DNA from: Lachnospiraceae bacterium
GTDB lineage: Bacteria > Bacillota > Clostridia > Lachnospirales > Lachnospiraceae
Direction of reading: 5' to 3'
Assembly (NCBI GenBank): GCA_900770225.1
Contig: CAAGJU010000214.1
Coordinates: 1 to 39,815, forward strand
DNA length: 39,815 bases
Made by a program: the position numbers and the translations under genes. The notes below the pieces were generated by a model, which did not search any database, was not told the origin of the DNA, and saw only the letters and a program-made list of their open reading frames with translations. Positions 33,411-39,815 of this stretch are shown here, in pieces (position 1 is the stretch's first letter; every line of letters begins with the position of its first letter).

Positions 33411-34115
33411 ATGAATACAGCGATCCTGCTCTCCGGCGGTATAGGTACACGTGCCGGATTGAAGATCCCCAAACAATATATAGAAATAAACGGGAGGATG
33501 ATTATTTCCTATCCGTTGCAGACAATCCTCTGCTGTGAACAGATAACACGGCTTCAGATCGTGGCAGCGGAAGAATGGCGCGGTCGAATTCGTGCGGAAA
33601 TGGAGAGATTTGCAAACAAGGGATTGGCCAAAGCCTATTCCTTTTCCAATCCGGGAGCTACACGCCAGCTCTCTGTCTACAATGCGCTGGAGGATCTGAG
33701 GGAGATTCTCGCAGAAGATGATTACGTGCTGATTCATGATGCAGCGCGACCGTTTGTATCAGATGAGCTTTTGAACGGCACATTGAACGCAGCCCAAGGT
33801 CATGACGGGGCGATACCTGTGCTTCCAGCTACGGATACGATGTATCGAAGCGTCGATGGTAGGACGTTGAATGGGTGCATACCGCGTGAGCAGATTTACG
33901 CAGGACAGGCACCGGAGGCATTTCGTTACGGCCCATATCTCAGAGCAAACGAAGCATTGATGCCGGACAGGATTCGTCAAATCAATGGCTCGACAGAACC
34001 TGCCCTGATGGCGGGACTGGATATGGCAATTCTTCCCGGGGAGCCAAGCAATTTCAAGGTGACGATTGCCGAAGATATGGACAGGGTGAGACAGGTCATC
34101 ATGAATGAATATTGA
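33411..34115 (+). CDS. IspD/TarI-family cytidylyltransferase
   Basis: Transfers CMP from CTP to a polyol phosphate. The 234-residue product has the nucleotide-binding loop LLSGGIGTRAGLKIPKQYIEING (6-28), the catalytic LIHDAARPFVS (103-113) and the terminal NFKVTIAEDMDRV. The isoprenoid enzyme IspD and the ribitol-5-phosphate enzyme TarI share this fold and cannot be told apart by motif alone. The neighbours (epimerase-type and polyol-dehydrogenase-type genes, LicD proteins) favour a CDP-ribitol or similar sugar-alcohol role. The position inside a glycan cluster and lack of other isoprenoid genes argue against IspD. Confidence 0.82.
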   Translation: MNTAILLSGGIGTRAGLKIPKQYIEINGRMIISYPLQTILCCEQITRLQIVAAEEWRGRIRAEMERFANKGLAKAYSFSNPGATRQLSVYNALEDLREILAEDDYVLIHDAARPFVSDELLNGTLNAAQGHDGAIPVLPATDTMYRSVDGRTLNGCIPREQIYAGQAPEAFRYGPYLRANEALMPDRIRQINGSTEPALMAGLDMAILPGEPSNFKVTIAEDMDRVRQVIMNEY

Positions 34116-34301
34116 TTTGCCGTTAATTATTGATGGTTGATATTCTGAATATTATTTTTTGACTATTGTTTCGTTGATCAGAAATTTTGAATCCTGCTTT
34201 TGTTATCGCGCACAGAACTTCATCCTTTCCGTAGACCGATTCTTTCGTATGGAGTGCTGCATAAATACTGCACTTTAAAGCAAATCGAACAAGGTGACAA
34301 T

Positions 34302-35447
34302 ATGAAAGCAAATGTCCTGTATGATATTGGTGATATTCGTTTTACAGACGTTCCGGATCCTGAGCCTCAGTCTGGGGAAGTGATTGTCCGTGTGTCATGC
34401 GCTGGTATCTGCGGCTCAGATATTCCGCGGATTTATCAGACAGGCGCACATGTCATGCCTCTCATTCCGGGTCATGAATTTTCCGGTGTCGTTGAAGAAC
34501 TGGGTAACAATATAAATAAAAAGTGGTTGGGAAAGCGCGTTGGCGTGTTCCCGCTGATTCCGTGCGGAAAGTGCGGACCGTGCCGGCAGAAGAAGTATGA
34601 GCTCTGCCGGCATTATAATTATCTGGGTTCCCGCTGCGACGGCGGTTTTGCGGAATATGTACGCGTGCCTGCGGCAAATTTAATCGAGATTCCGGACAAT
34701 GTATCCATGGAAGCTGCTGCCATGCTGGAACCGATGAGCGTGGCGATGCATGCGATCCGGCGAGCAATTCCTGACTTTAGGACTGATGGCTTTACGCCTA
34801 ATCCGGAGCTGCGGATTACCGTGATTGGACTTGGTACGATTGGGCTTCTGCTCACATCTCTTCTTCGCGGAGCAGGGTACCAACAGATACTGGTGATCGG
34901 GAAGAAGACATTTCAAAGACAGGCAGCATACAGACTTGGAATTCCGGAGGAGCATATAATCGAAACTGTTTCAGATGAGATGCAGAATCGTGTTATTTCT
35001 CCGACTAATTCGGTTAATGTAAAGAACTCTGTTTTGCAAGACTGCATTCTGCAAAGGACTGCCGGTGTTGGGGCGGACATCGTCTTCGAATGCGTCGGGA
35101 AAAATGAAACTGTAGTGCAGGCAGTAGACGCAGCCGCTCCCCTCGGAACTGTTGTGCTTGTTGGCAATCCGTATTCGGACATGCAGTTTCCCAGAGACGT
35201 GTATTGGAAAATTCTCCGGAACCAGCTGACAGTCACAGGCACATGGAATTCTTCGTTTCTCGGAGATAATCTGGATGACTGGCATTGTGTGCTGAAACTC
35301 ATTCAGAGCGGAGCAATACACCCGGAGAATTTTATTACTCACAGATTTGACATGAGAGAGCTTCAAAAGGGTCTGCTGATTATGATGGGTAAAAAAGAGG
35401 ACTTTGTAAAGATCATGGTACATAATGAACAAACTGATATCCGCTGA
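34302..35447 (+). CDS. Zinc-dependent polyol(-phosphate) dehydrogenase, GatD/TarJ-like
   Basis: Medium-chain dehydrogenase that probably reduces a ketose phosphate to its polyol. Catalytic zinc ligands Cys37 (CAGICGSD) and His58/Glu59 (GHEFSG) are present, with structural-zinc cysteines 88, 91, 94 and 102 and an intact Rossmann motif (VIGLGTIGLL). SDIPRI, GAH and GSRCDGGFAEY resemble GatD; TarJ of the ribitol pathway is the functional analogue suggested by context. At 381 residues it is about 35 longer than GatD, with an Asn/Val-rich insert near 225-245 before the GADIVFEC segment. ATG 34302 follows AAGGTG; the frame is open upstream without a site. It follows the cytidylyltransferase. Confidence 0.85.
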   Translation: MKANVLYDIGDIRFTDVPDPEPQSGEVIVRVSCAGICGSDIPRIYQTGAHVMPLIPGHEFSGVVEELGNNINKKWLGKRVGVFPLIPCGKCGPCRQKKYELCRHYNYLGSRCDGGFAEYVRVPAANLIEIPDNVSMEAAAMLEPMSVAMHAIRRAIPDFRTDGFTPNPELRITVIGLGTIGLLLTSLLRGAGYQQILVIGKKTFQRQAAYRLGIPEEHIIETVSDEMQNRVISPTNSVNVKNSVLQDCILQRTAGVGADIVFECVGKNETVVQAVDAAAPLGTVVLVGNPYSDMQFPRDVYWKILRNQLTVTGTWNSSFLGDNLDDWHCVLKLIQSGAIHPENFITHRFDMRELQKGLLIMMGKKEDFVKIMVHNEQTDIR

Positions 35448-35488
35448 TGGCAGACCTGATGGCGCAATTCCCCGGGTAACTCAAAGAG

Positions 35489-36823
35489 TTACGCATTCTC
35501 CAATATTAATGACGTCATATAAATGGGCTTATAATATATTCCTTTGTCTCTTCTGACGTCTTTACCAGAGAGGATATAACAACGTCCAAGAATTTTTGAA
35601 TATTTTTCGGCAAAAGCGTCAAGAGAGCTGTGCCTGTTTACGGAAGAAGATTTTACCTCGAATGCAGAAATTTTTTTACCCTCGTTGATGAGAAAATCAA
35701 CTTCATAGTAATGGGTGCTATCCTTTTTCTGCCATGTATGATAGAAGACTTTTCGGCCTGATGAAGCAATGGCTTGGGCAACAGCGTTTTCATACAGATA
35801 TCCTTCGTCAAGAGTCAGATTATTGCTTAACAGCCTTCGGTAGATGTCTTCGTGGGTTTTGTCTGATGAGTTAAAAAGCTGTGTCGTAAACAGTCCGACA
35901 TCCGACATATAAAGTTTGAACGATTCCAGATCCAGAGTCTGCGTCAGTGAAATATCGGGTTTGGTGATGTTGTAGCATGGTATAACTGTTTTCGAATTCA
36001 GAAGATCGAATAAGCGTTCACGGTCTTTCACAGTTGTACGTTTCCCTATCGCTCTGGAAATGACAAAACGTTTCTTCTTAAGTGCGAGTTGGGAAGGGAC
36101 AGATTCATAGATTGTTGAAGTATATCCTGAGGGATCAATTTTCATCAGATCGTCTTTGTACAGGCTGATGATTTCCCTTTTAACTCTGTCTACATTTTCA
36201 AAACTACTGCTGCGGACATATTCTTCTACAGCCTGAGGCATGCCTCCGACAGCCAGGTAAATCCGGAACTTTCTCATCAGAGACCTGTTTGTGCTTTCGC
36301 CTATTGGTATATTTCTTAGATAAATATTTCGGATCAGGTCAAAGTCAATGCCGGTTGCCCAGCAGAACTCTTCGTAATCCATAGGATACATTTCGATCTT
36401 GTGTTCTTCTGAGGGAAGAAGGATATCTTTGACATTTTTTTTGATAGACAGAAGTGATCCCGTTTCGATATAGTGGTATCTTCCGTCAGCAACAAGGTGT
36501 TTAATTGCCTGACGAGCCTTGGGATAAAGCTGTACTTCATCGAATATTATGCAGGAGTCATGCGTATACAGACGCACACCAGTTTCCAGCTGAAGTCTCG
36601 CAAAAAACAGATCAATATCTGCGATGTCCCGGAAGATATCCAGCATTGCATCTGTCAGATTTGAAAAATCAACTTTCAGATACGATCTGTATTCTGATTG
36701 GGCAAAAGCTTCTGCAACGGTCGTTTTTCCTACACGCCTCGCGCCTTCAATCAGACAGGCATAGTGATCTGCATATGAGTTTTTCCATTCTAACAGGGCA
36801 TTATATATTTTCCGTTTAAACAT
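35489..36823 (-). CDS. AAA ATPase with DUF4143 / PD-(D/E)XK-like C-terminal domain
   Basis: The 444-residue product has an AAA_14 domain with Walker A GARRVGKT (27-34), Walker B IIFDEVQ (92-98) and the sensor-like YIETGSLLS. The C-terminal DUF4143 region ends in YEVDFLINEGKKISAFEVKSS, with Asp376, Glu389 and Lys391 spaced as in PD-(D/E)XK nucleases. This family is widespread and its function is not established. It is oriented against its neighbours, which converge on it from one side and diverge on the other, and it looks like an independent insertion in the glycan region. A 33-bp-period repeat array lies upstream of its start. Confidence 0.88.
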   Translation of the reverse strand: MFKRKIYNALLEWKNSYADHYACLIEGARRVGKTTVAEAFAQSEYRSYLKVDFSNLTDAMLDIFRDIADIDLFFARLQLETGVRLYTHDSCIIFDEVQLYPKARQAIKHLVADGRYHYIETGSLLSIKKNVKDILLPSEEHKIEMYPMDYEEFCWATGIDFDLIRNIYLRNIPIGESTNRSLMRKFRIYLAVGGMPQAVEEYVRSSSFENVDRVKREIISLYKDDLMKIDPSGYTSTIYESVPSQLALKKKRFVISRAIGKRTTVKDRERLFDLLNSKTVIPCYNITKPDISLTQTLDLESFKLYMSDVGLFTTQLFNSSDKTHEDIYRRLLSNNLTLDEGYLYENAVAQAIASSGRKVFYHTWQKKDSTHYYEVDFLINEGKKISAFEVKSSSVNRHSSLDAFAEKYSKILGRCYILSGKDVRRDKGIYYKPIYMTSLILENA

Positions 36824-36873
36824 GCACAGCTCCTCTCAGAACTCAGATGGTTAGTGAGATTATAAAATAAAAG

Positions 36874-37020
36874 TGCAGTTAATTCAAATTGATGTTAACA
36901 AAATAAAGCCGATAATTCAATACATATTCGCTATAAAAATGCAGATATTTCAATTTAAGCTCGAGGGAAATATGCAGTTATTTCAAATTGCATTCGATAG
37001 AAAGTGCAGCTAATTCGGAA
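36874..37020 (-). repeat. Five direct repeats with 33-bp period upstream of the AAA/DUF4143 gene
   Basis: Units related to TGCAGTTAATTCAAATT align with their (A/T)TTCAA cores beginning at 36882, 36915, 36948, 36981 and 37013, so the steps are 33, 33, 33 and 32 bases. Units 1, 3, 4 and 5 keep TGCAG; unit 2 is the most diverged (GCCGATAATTCAATA). The regions between are unrelated in sequence. A 33-base step is about three helical turns, which would place sites on one face of the DNA. The array fills most of the gap between the ATPase and the DUF4422 gene. An operator or iteron is inferred. Confidence 0.8.
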
Positions 37021-37124
37021 TAGCATCATGATGCCTGACAGCATATTACCTTCCTGTAATAACGCCTGATCATTGCGTCGATATAAAATTAGTGAAACTT
37101 TTATGAAAATGGCTGGGGAATTTT

Positions 37125-38222
37125 ATGAAAACATTGATCTATGGAGCGCAGGCAATTGCACTTGGCGCGTATAACGCAATCAGGAGAATAAAACCAGCTT
37201 GTTATATAGAAGGCTTTCTGGTCACCCAAATTGGATATAACGCAAGACGGCTGGCTGGTCTTCCCGTAATTGAGTTAAATGACTATGTTAATGGAATAAC
37301 AGATGCAGAGAAAGAAAATACTGAAGTTTTCATAGCGACGCCTGAAGATATATTTCCGGAGATTGAGAAAACACTTGATGCCGTCGGAATAAAAAAGCAC
37401 AAAAGACTTGATTCATTGACATGGGCAAAATTAATGGATGAATCAGGAATGTTTGATTCATTGGCTGATCTGCCTATGAATGGGACAGACTATACGACAT
37501 CCAATCTATCTTCTGATTTTACCATTTTTAGAATTCATCACGAGCGCGATAAACAATTGAAAGGAGCATACAAACTTCCTGAATATATATGGGATCTTCA
37601 GGTCGGCGCTGCAAATTCTCAAAATAAGCTTACAAAATATCAGGATAACACAGGGGACAATATTTCCATTCGTAATGGAGATTACTGTGAACTGACAGGC
37701 CTATATTGGATGTGGAAAAATATTGTTATTAGCGATAAATCGGACAGACAGCACTGGTATGGAATGTATCATTATCGAAGACTGTTAAACCTAAGTGATG
37801 ATGATCTGGTAAGAATAAGGAATAACAATATTGACGCTATATTGCCGTATCCAATGCCGTATGAACCGTCGATGGAATCGCATCACAAAAGATATCTTAC
37901 AGATATAGAGTGGGATGCGGTTGTTGAATCACTGCACGAATTATCACCTGATTTATTTGTAAATAATCAAAATAATTTGGAACATATTCTGTCACAGCCC
38001 TACATGTACAATTACAACATCGTACTTGCAAAGAAAAATGTAATTGCTGATTACTGCTCATGGCTGTTCCCGATTTTATTTAGCACAGAAAAAATTGTAA
38101 AAGAAATTGAAGGGGAGAATCCGCACAGGTACATTGGCTATGCTGCAGAGACTTTGGAAACTATTTATTTCATGCATCATGAAATGAATGAAAAAAATGT
38201 AGGATGCTGGTTCCTGGTGTAG
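37125..38222 (+). CDS. DUF4422 glycosyltransferase with N-terminal PglD-like Rossmann domain
   Basis: Residues about 1-105 look like a nucleotide-binding Rossmann unit (MKTLIYGAQAIALGAYNAI, then GFLVTQ and VFIATPEDI), as at the N-terminus of PglD-type and similar sugar enzymes. Residues about 132-360 match DUF4422, a glycosyltransferase-like family: LPEYIWDLQVGAAN, NGDYCELTGLYWMWKN, WYGMYHYRR and DAILPYPMPYE. The C-terminus keeps the typical YNIVLAKKNVIADYCSWLFPIL. Base composition is clearly more AT-rich than the flagellar genes, suggesting recent acquisition. The acceptor sugar is unknown. It lies 28 bases before a GT4 gene, so the two are likely an operon. Confidence 0.83.
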   Translation: MKTLIYGAQAIALGAYNAIRRIKPACYIEGFLVTQIGYNARRLAGLPVIELNDYVNGITDAEKENTEVFIATPEDIFPEIEKTLDAVGIKKHKRLDSLTWAKLMDESGMFDSLADLPMNGTDYTTSNLSSDFTIFRIHHERDKQLKGAYKLPEYIWDLQVGAANSQNKLTKYQDNTGDNISIRNGDYCELTGLYWMWKNIVISDKSDRQHWYGMYHYRRLLNLSDDDLVRIRNNNIDAILPYPMPYEPSMESHHKRYLTDIEWDAVVESLHELSPDLFVNNQNNLEHILSQPYMYNYNIVLAKKNVIADYCSWLFPILFSTEKIVKEIEGENPHRYIGYAAETLETIYFMHHEMNEKNVGCWFLV

Positions 38223-38250
38223 ATTTAAAACCTAAAGCTTAAATATTTGG

Positions 38251-39675
38251 ATGATGAAAATAATAATATTTGGAACGGGTAAATATTACAACAAATATAA
38301 AAAGTGGTTTAATGATGCTGAAATGGTCGCACTGCTTGATAATAATATTGATTTGCAGGGAACGAATATTGATGGGATAAAAGTTTTTTCTCCCTCAAGT
38401 ATCTCTTCGTTGAGTTATGATTATATTTATATTTTGAGTTTGCGAGAAGAAGAGATGAGAAACCAGCTTTTGGAATATGGTGTTTGCTCTGAGAAGATCA
38501 AGAGCTGGCGAGATCTAACTATTGATCATACCTGGTTTGCTGAAAGAAAACCGATAAAAAGTTATATAGAAACATCATCAAATAATACTGCCAGATCAAT
38601 ACTATTTATTTCTGATAATCTAGAAAGAACCGGTGGTAATATTGCAGAGCTGTATATGGCACAGGCTCTTAAAGAATGCGGCTATAATATAACTTTTGTT
38701 TCTGGTAATGATGGACCATTGAGAAATGATGAAATGTTTTCAAATTTAAATTATCTCATAGATCCTAATATACAGGTCGAAAGATTGATAGATATTGAAT
38801 ACATTTATCATTATGGTATGGTTATTCTTAATACTATATATTTGTATTTGATGTTACGAGAAAGACCGGTACATATACCAGTAATATGGTGGCTGCACGA
38901 ACCGGAAAGCGTATATTCAACTGTAAAAGAGGATGACCTGAATGTTATAAAACAGGCAGGATTGTATATATTTGGGGTCAGCGATTTTGCCAGAGATGCA
39001 TTTTATAGCAAAACAAGAAAATTTGATGTCGGCATACTGCCTCTTGGAGAGCCAGATTTATCAAAAAAAGCAAAAGAGAGTTCGTATAGAAATAATAAAA
39101 AAACTGTATTCGGAGTTGCCGGAGTAATATCACAGATAAAAGGACAGGAAATATTACTTGAAGCAATTAAAAATTTAATGTCAATAGATATGGAACGTTC
39201 AGAGTTTCTGTTTGCAGGAAATGCACAGTCTGCATATGGGCGGGGTTTTACCGAAAAGGTATCATCTTTGAATAACGCGAACGTAAAATATATAGGCGAA
39301 CTTGATGAAAGTAAAATGTTAGAATTTTATAGAAAAATTGATGTTTTAATTGTACCCTCTATAACGGAGACTCTCTCAATGACAGCGATAGAAGCTATGA
39401 TGTTCGCGAAACCATCTATTGTATCTACAGGCGCCGGAATATCTACTTTCATTAATAATAAATATAATGGCTATATTTTTAATAATAAAAATATTGATGA
39501 ATTAAGAGAATTAATTTCTTACTGTATAAATAATCCGAAAAATAGAAAAATAGTCGGATTGAGGGCCAGGCAATTATATAACGATGTTTTTAATTTGAAA
39601 TATTTCAGAATAAAATTATTTGAGATTGTCAGAAAAATAATGGACGCCGATTGTAAAATGAAGTTGGACATCTGA
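38251..39675 (+). CDS. Family 4 glycosyltransferase with N-terminal Rossmann domain
   Basis: Residues about 1-100 form a Rossmann-like unit (MMKIIIFGTGKYYNKYKKW, VALLDNN, YIYILS) like that of the preceding gene. Residues about 115-470 are a GT-B glycosyltransferase: ILFISDNLERTGGN at the acceptor side, then FGVAGVISQIKGQEILLEAI and the donor-site ETLSMTAIEAMMFAKPSIVS with its EX7E glutamates. No signal peptide is seen. The gene is very AT-rich. Start at 38251 (two adjacent ATG codons); no strong ribosome site is visible. Together with the DUF4422 gene it probably adds sugars to a surface glycan. Confidence 0.85.
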   Translation: MMKIIIFGTGKYYNKYKKWFNDAEMVALLDNNIDLQGTNIDGIKVFSPSSISSLSYDYIYILSLREEEMRNQLLEYGVCSEKIKSWRDLTIDHTWFAERKPIKSYIETSSNNTARSILFISDNLERTGGNIAELYMAQALKECGYNITFVSGNDGPLRNDEMFSNLNYLIDPNIQVERLIDIEYIYHYGMVILNTIYLYLMLRERPVHIPVIWWLHEPESVYSTVKEDDLNVIKQAGLYIFGVSDFARDAFYSKTRKFDVGILPLGEPDLSKKAKESSYRNNKKTVFGVAGVISQIKGQEILLEAIKNLMSIDMERSEFLFAGNAQSAYGRGFTEKVSSLNNANVKYIGELDESKMLEFYRKIDVLIVPSITETLSMTAIEAMMFAKPSIVSTGAGISTFINNKYNGYIFNNKNIDELRELISYCINNPKNRKIVGLRARQLYNDVFNLKYFRIKLFEIVRKIMDADCKMKLDI

Positions 39676-39683
39676 ATAAAATA

Positions 39684-39704
39684 AAGATCCATGGCAGGAT
39701 CTTT
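39684..39704 (+). terminator. Possible short terminator after the GT4 gene
   Basis: AAGATCC pairs with GGATCTT around ATGGCA (39684-39703) with only a short T run after it, so termination is uncertain. Confidence 0.4.
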
Positions 39705-39775
39705 GGTAGAATGTAAGTCACCACAACCAACTTTCTACAGGAGAATCGCCACCATGGACTACTCTCATTCTACCA
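39704..39775. repeat. 10-bp inverted repeat around the IS30-type transposase start
   Basis: TGGTAGAATG (39704-39713) is the reverse complement of CATTCTACCA (39766-39775). The second arm lies inside the first codons of the transposase gene, so the pair would enclose its ribosome site and start codon. Confidence 0.75.
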
Positions 39776-39815
39776 TAGCTTCCCATATAAAAGGCAAACA
39801 TCTTTCGTATGAGGA
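39754..39815 (+). CDS. IS30-family transposase, N-terminal fragment at window end
   Basis: The 20 complete codons read MDYSHSTIASHIKGKHLSYE, resembling the start of clostridial IS30 transposases, where a short helical leader and KGKHLTxEE precede the helix-turn-helix. The ATG is preceded by ACAGGAG. The gene runs off the window, so integrity cannot be judged. Identification rests on few residues and is from memory of the family. Confidence 0.6.
   Translation, partial: MDYSHSTIASHIKGKHLSYE

Noticed and set aside
35476..35492. GTAACTC-AAA-GAGTTAC hairpin as a terminator between the dehydrogenase and ATPase genes
   Set aside because: A good 7-bp stem, but no T run follows on either strand and it overlaps the ATPase stop codon.
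36889..36915. GCCGATAA with TTGA 15 bases upstream, as another sigma-28 promoter
   Set aside because: It falls in the second unit of the 33-bp repeat array, lacks the TTAT seen elsewhere and is 210 bases from any gene in that direction.
36874..37020. Repeat array as a CRISPR
   Set aside because: Units are about 17 bases and degenerate, the intervening parts are only about 16 bases, and no cas genes are present.

Overview
The window is part of a flagellar, chemotaxis and surface-glycan locus of a motile Gram-positive anaerobe, most probably a Lachnospiraceae clostridium related to Roseburia, Butyrivibrio or Lachnospira. That placement is inferred from gene content and style: flgM-flgN-flgK-flgL-fliW-csrA order, CheV and CheD, a short flagellin without an outer domain, strong AGGAGG-type ribosome sites, LicD and DUF4422 glycan genes, and an IS30-type element start. 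No rRNA, tRNA or CRISPR array was seen.

Layout. Positions 1-10.8 kb (+ strand) hold a large palindromic cloverleaf, a flgG-type rod gene, cheD, cheV, a ComFB-domain gene, a glycine/proline-reductase component-B-like gene, fliD, fliS, a FliT-position gene and a nucleotidyltransferase-fold gene. A bidirectional terminator separates these from the minus-strand block 10.8-16.4 kb, which reads flgM, flgN, flgK, flgL, fliW, csrA. A hipBA toxin-antitoxin module (16.5-18.1 kb) sits upstream of flgM. From 18.5 to 23.7 kb (+) come a small Ser/Ala-rich protein, a FliK-C-like protein, a stand-alone FlhB C-terminal domain protein, a transglycosylase and a PilZ protein. An IS200/IS605 element (tnpB/tnpA, 23.9-25.7 kb) follows. 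From 25.7 to 39.7 kb is a glycan region: a GT2, two LicD-type fusion proteins bracketing the flagellin gene, an epimerase, a cytidylyltransferase and a polyol dehydrogenase (a CDP-polyol cassette), an AAA/DUF4143 ATPase on the minus strand with a 33-bp-period repeat array upstream, then two AT-rich glycosyltransferase genes. The window ends inside the start of an IS30-type transposase.

How it fits together. Five sigma-28-type promoters with the same unusual form, TTAT-N15/16-(G/A)(C/A)CGATA(A/T/C), lie upstream of fliD, flgM, flgL-fliW-csrA, the FliK-like gene and flagellin. The fliD and flagellin leaders each carry a small hairpin displaying an AGGGA loop very close to the CsrA consensus, plus GGA in the ribosome site. 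csrA and fliW are in the same window. Together they suggest the FliW-CsrA-flagellin homeostatic circuit, here perhaps extended to the filament cap gene fliD. The LicD genes around flagellin and the adjacent CDP-polyol cassette suggest phospho-polyol decoration of the filament or of a surface polymer; this is inference from context.

The glycan genes after 36.8 kb, hipBA and the IS605 element are visibly more AT-rich than the flagellar genes, consistent with later acquisition. Long open frames lying opposite real genes were left out as shadows.
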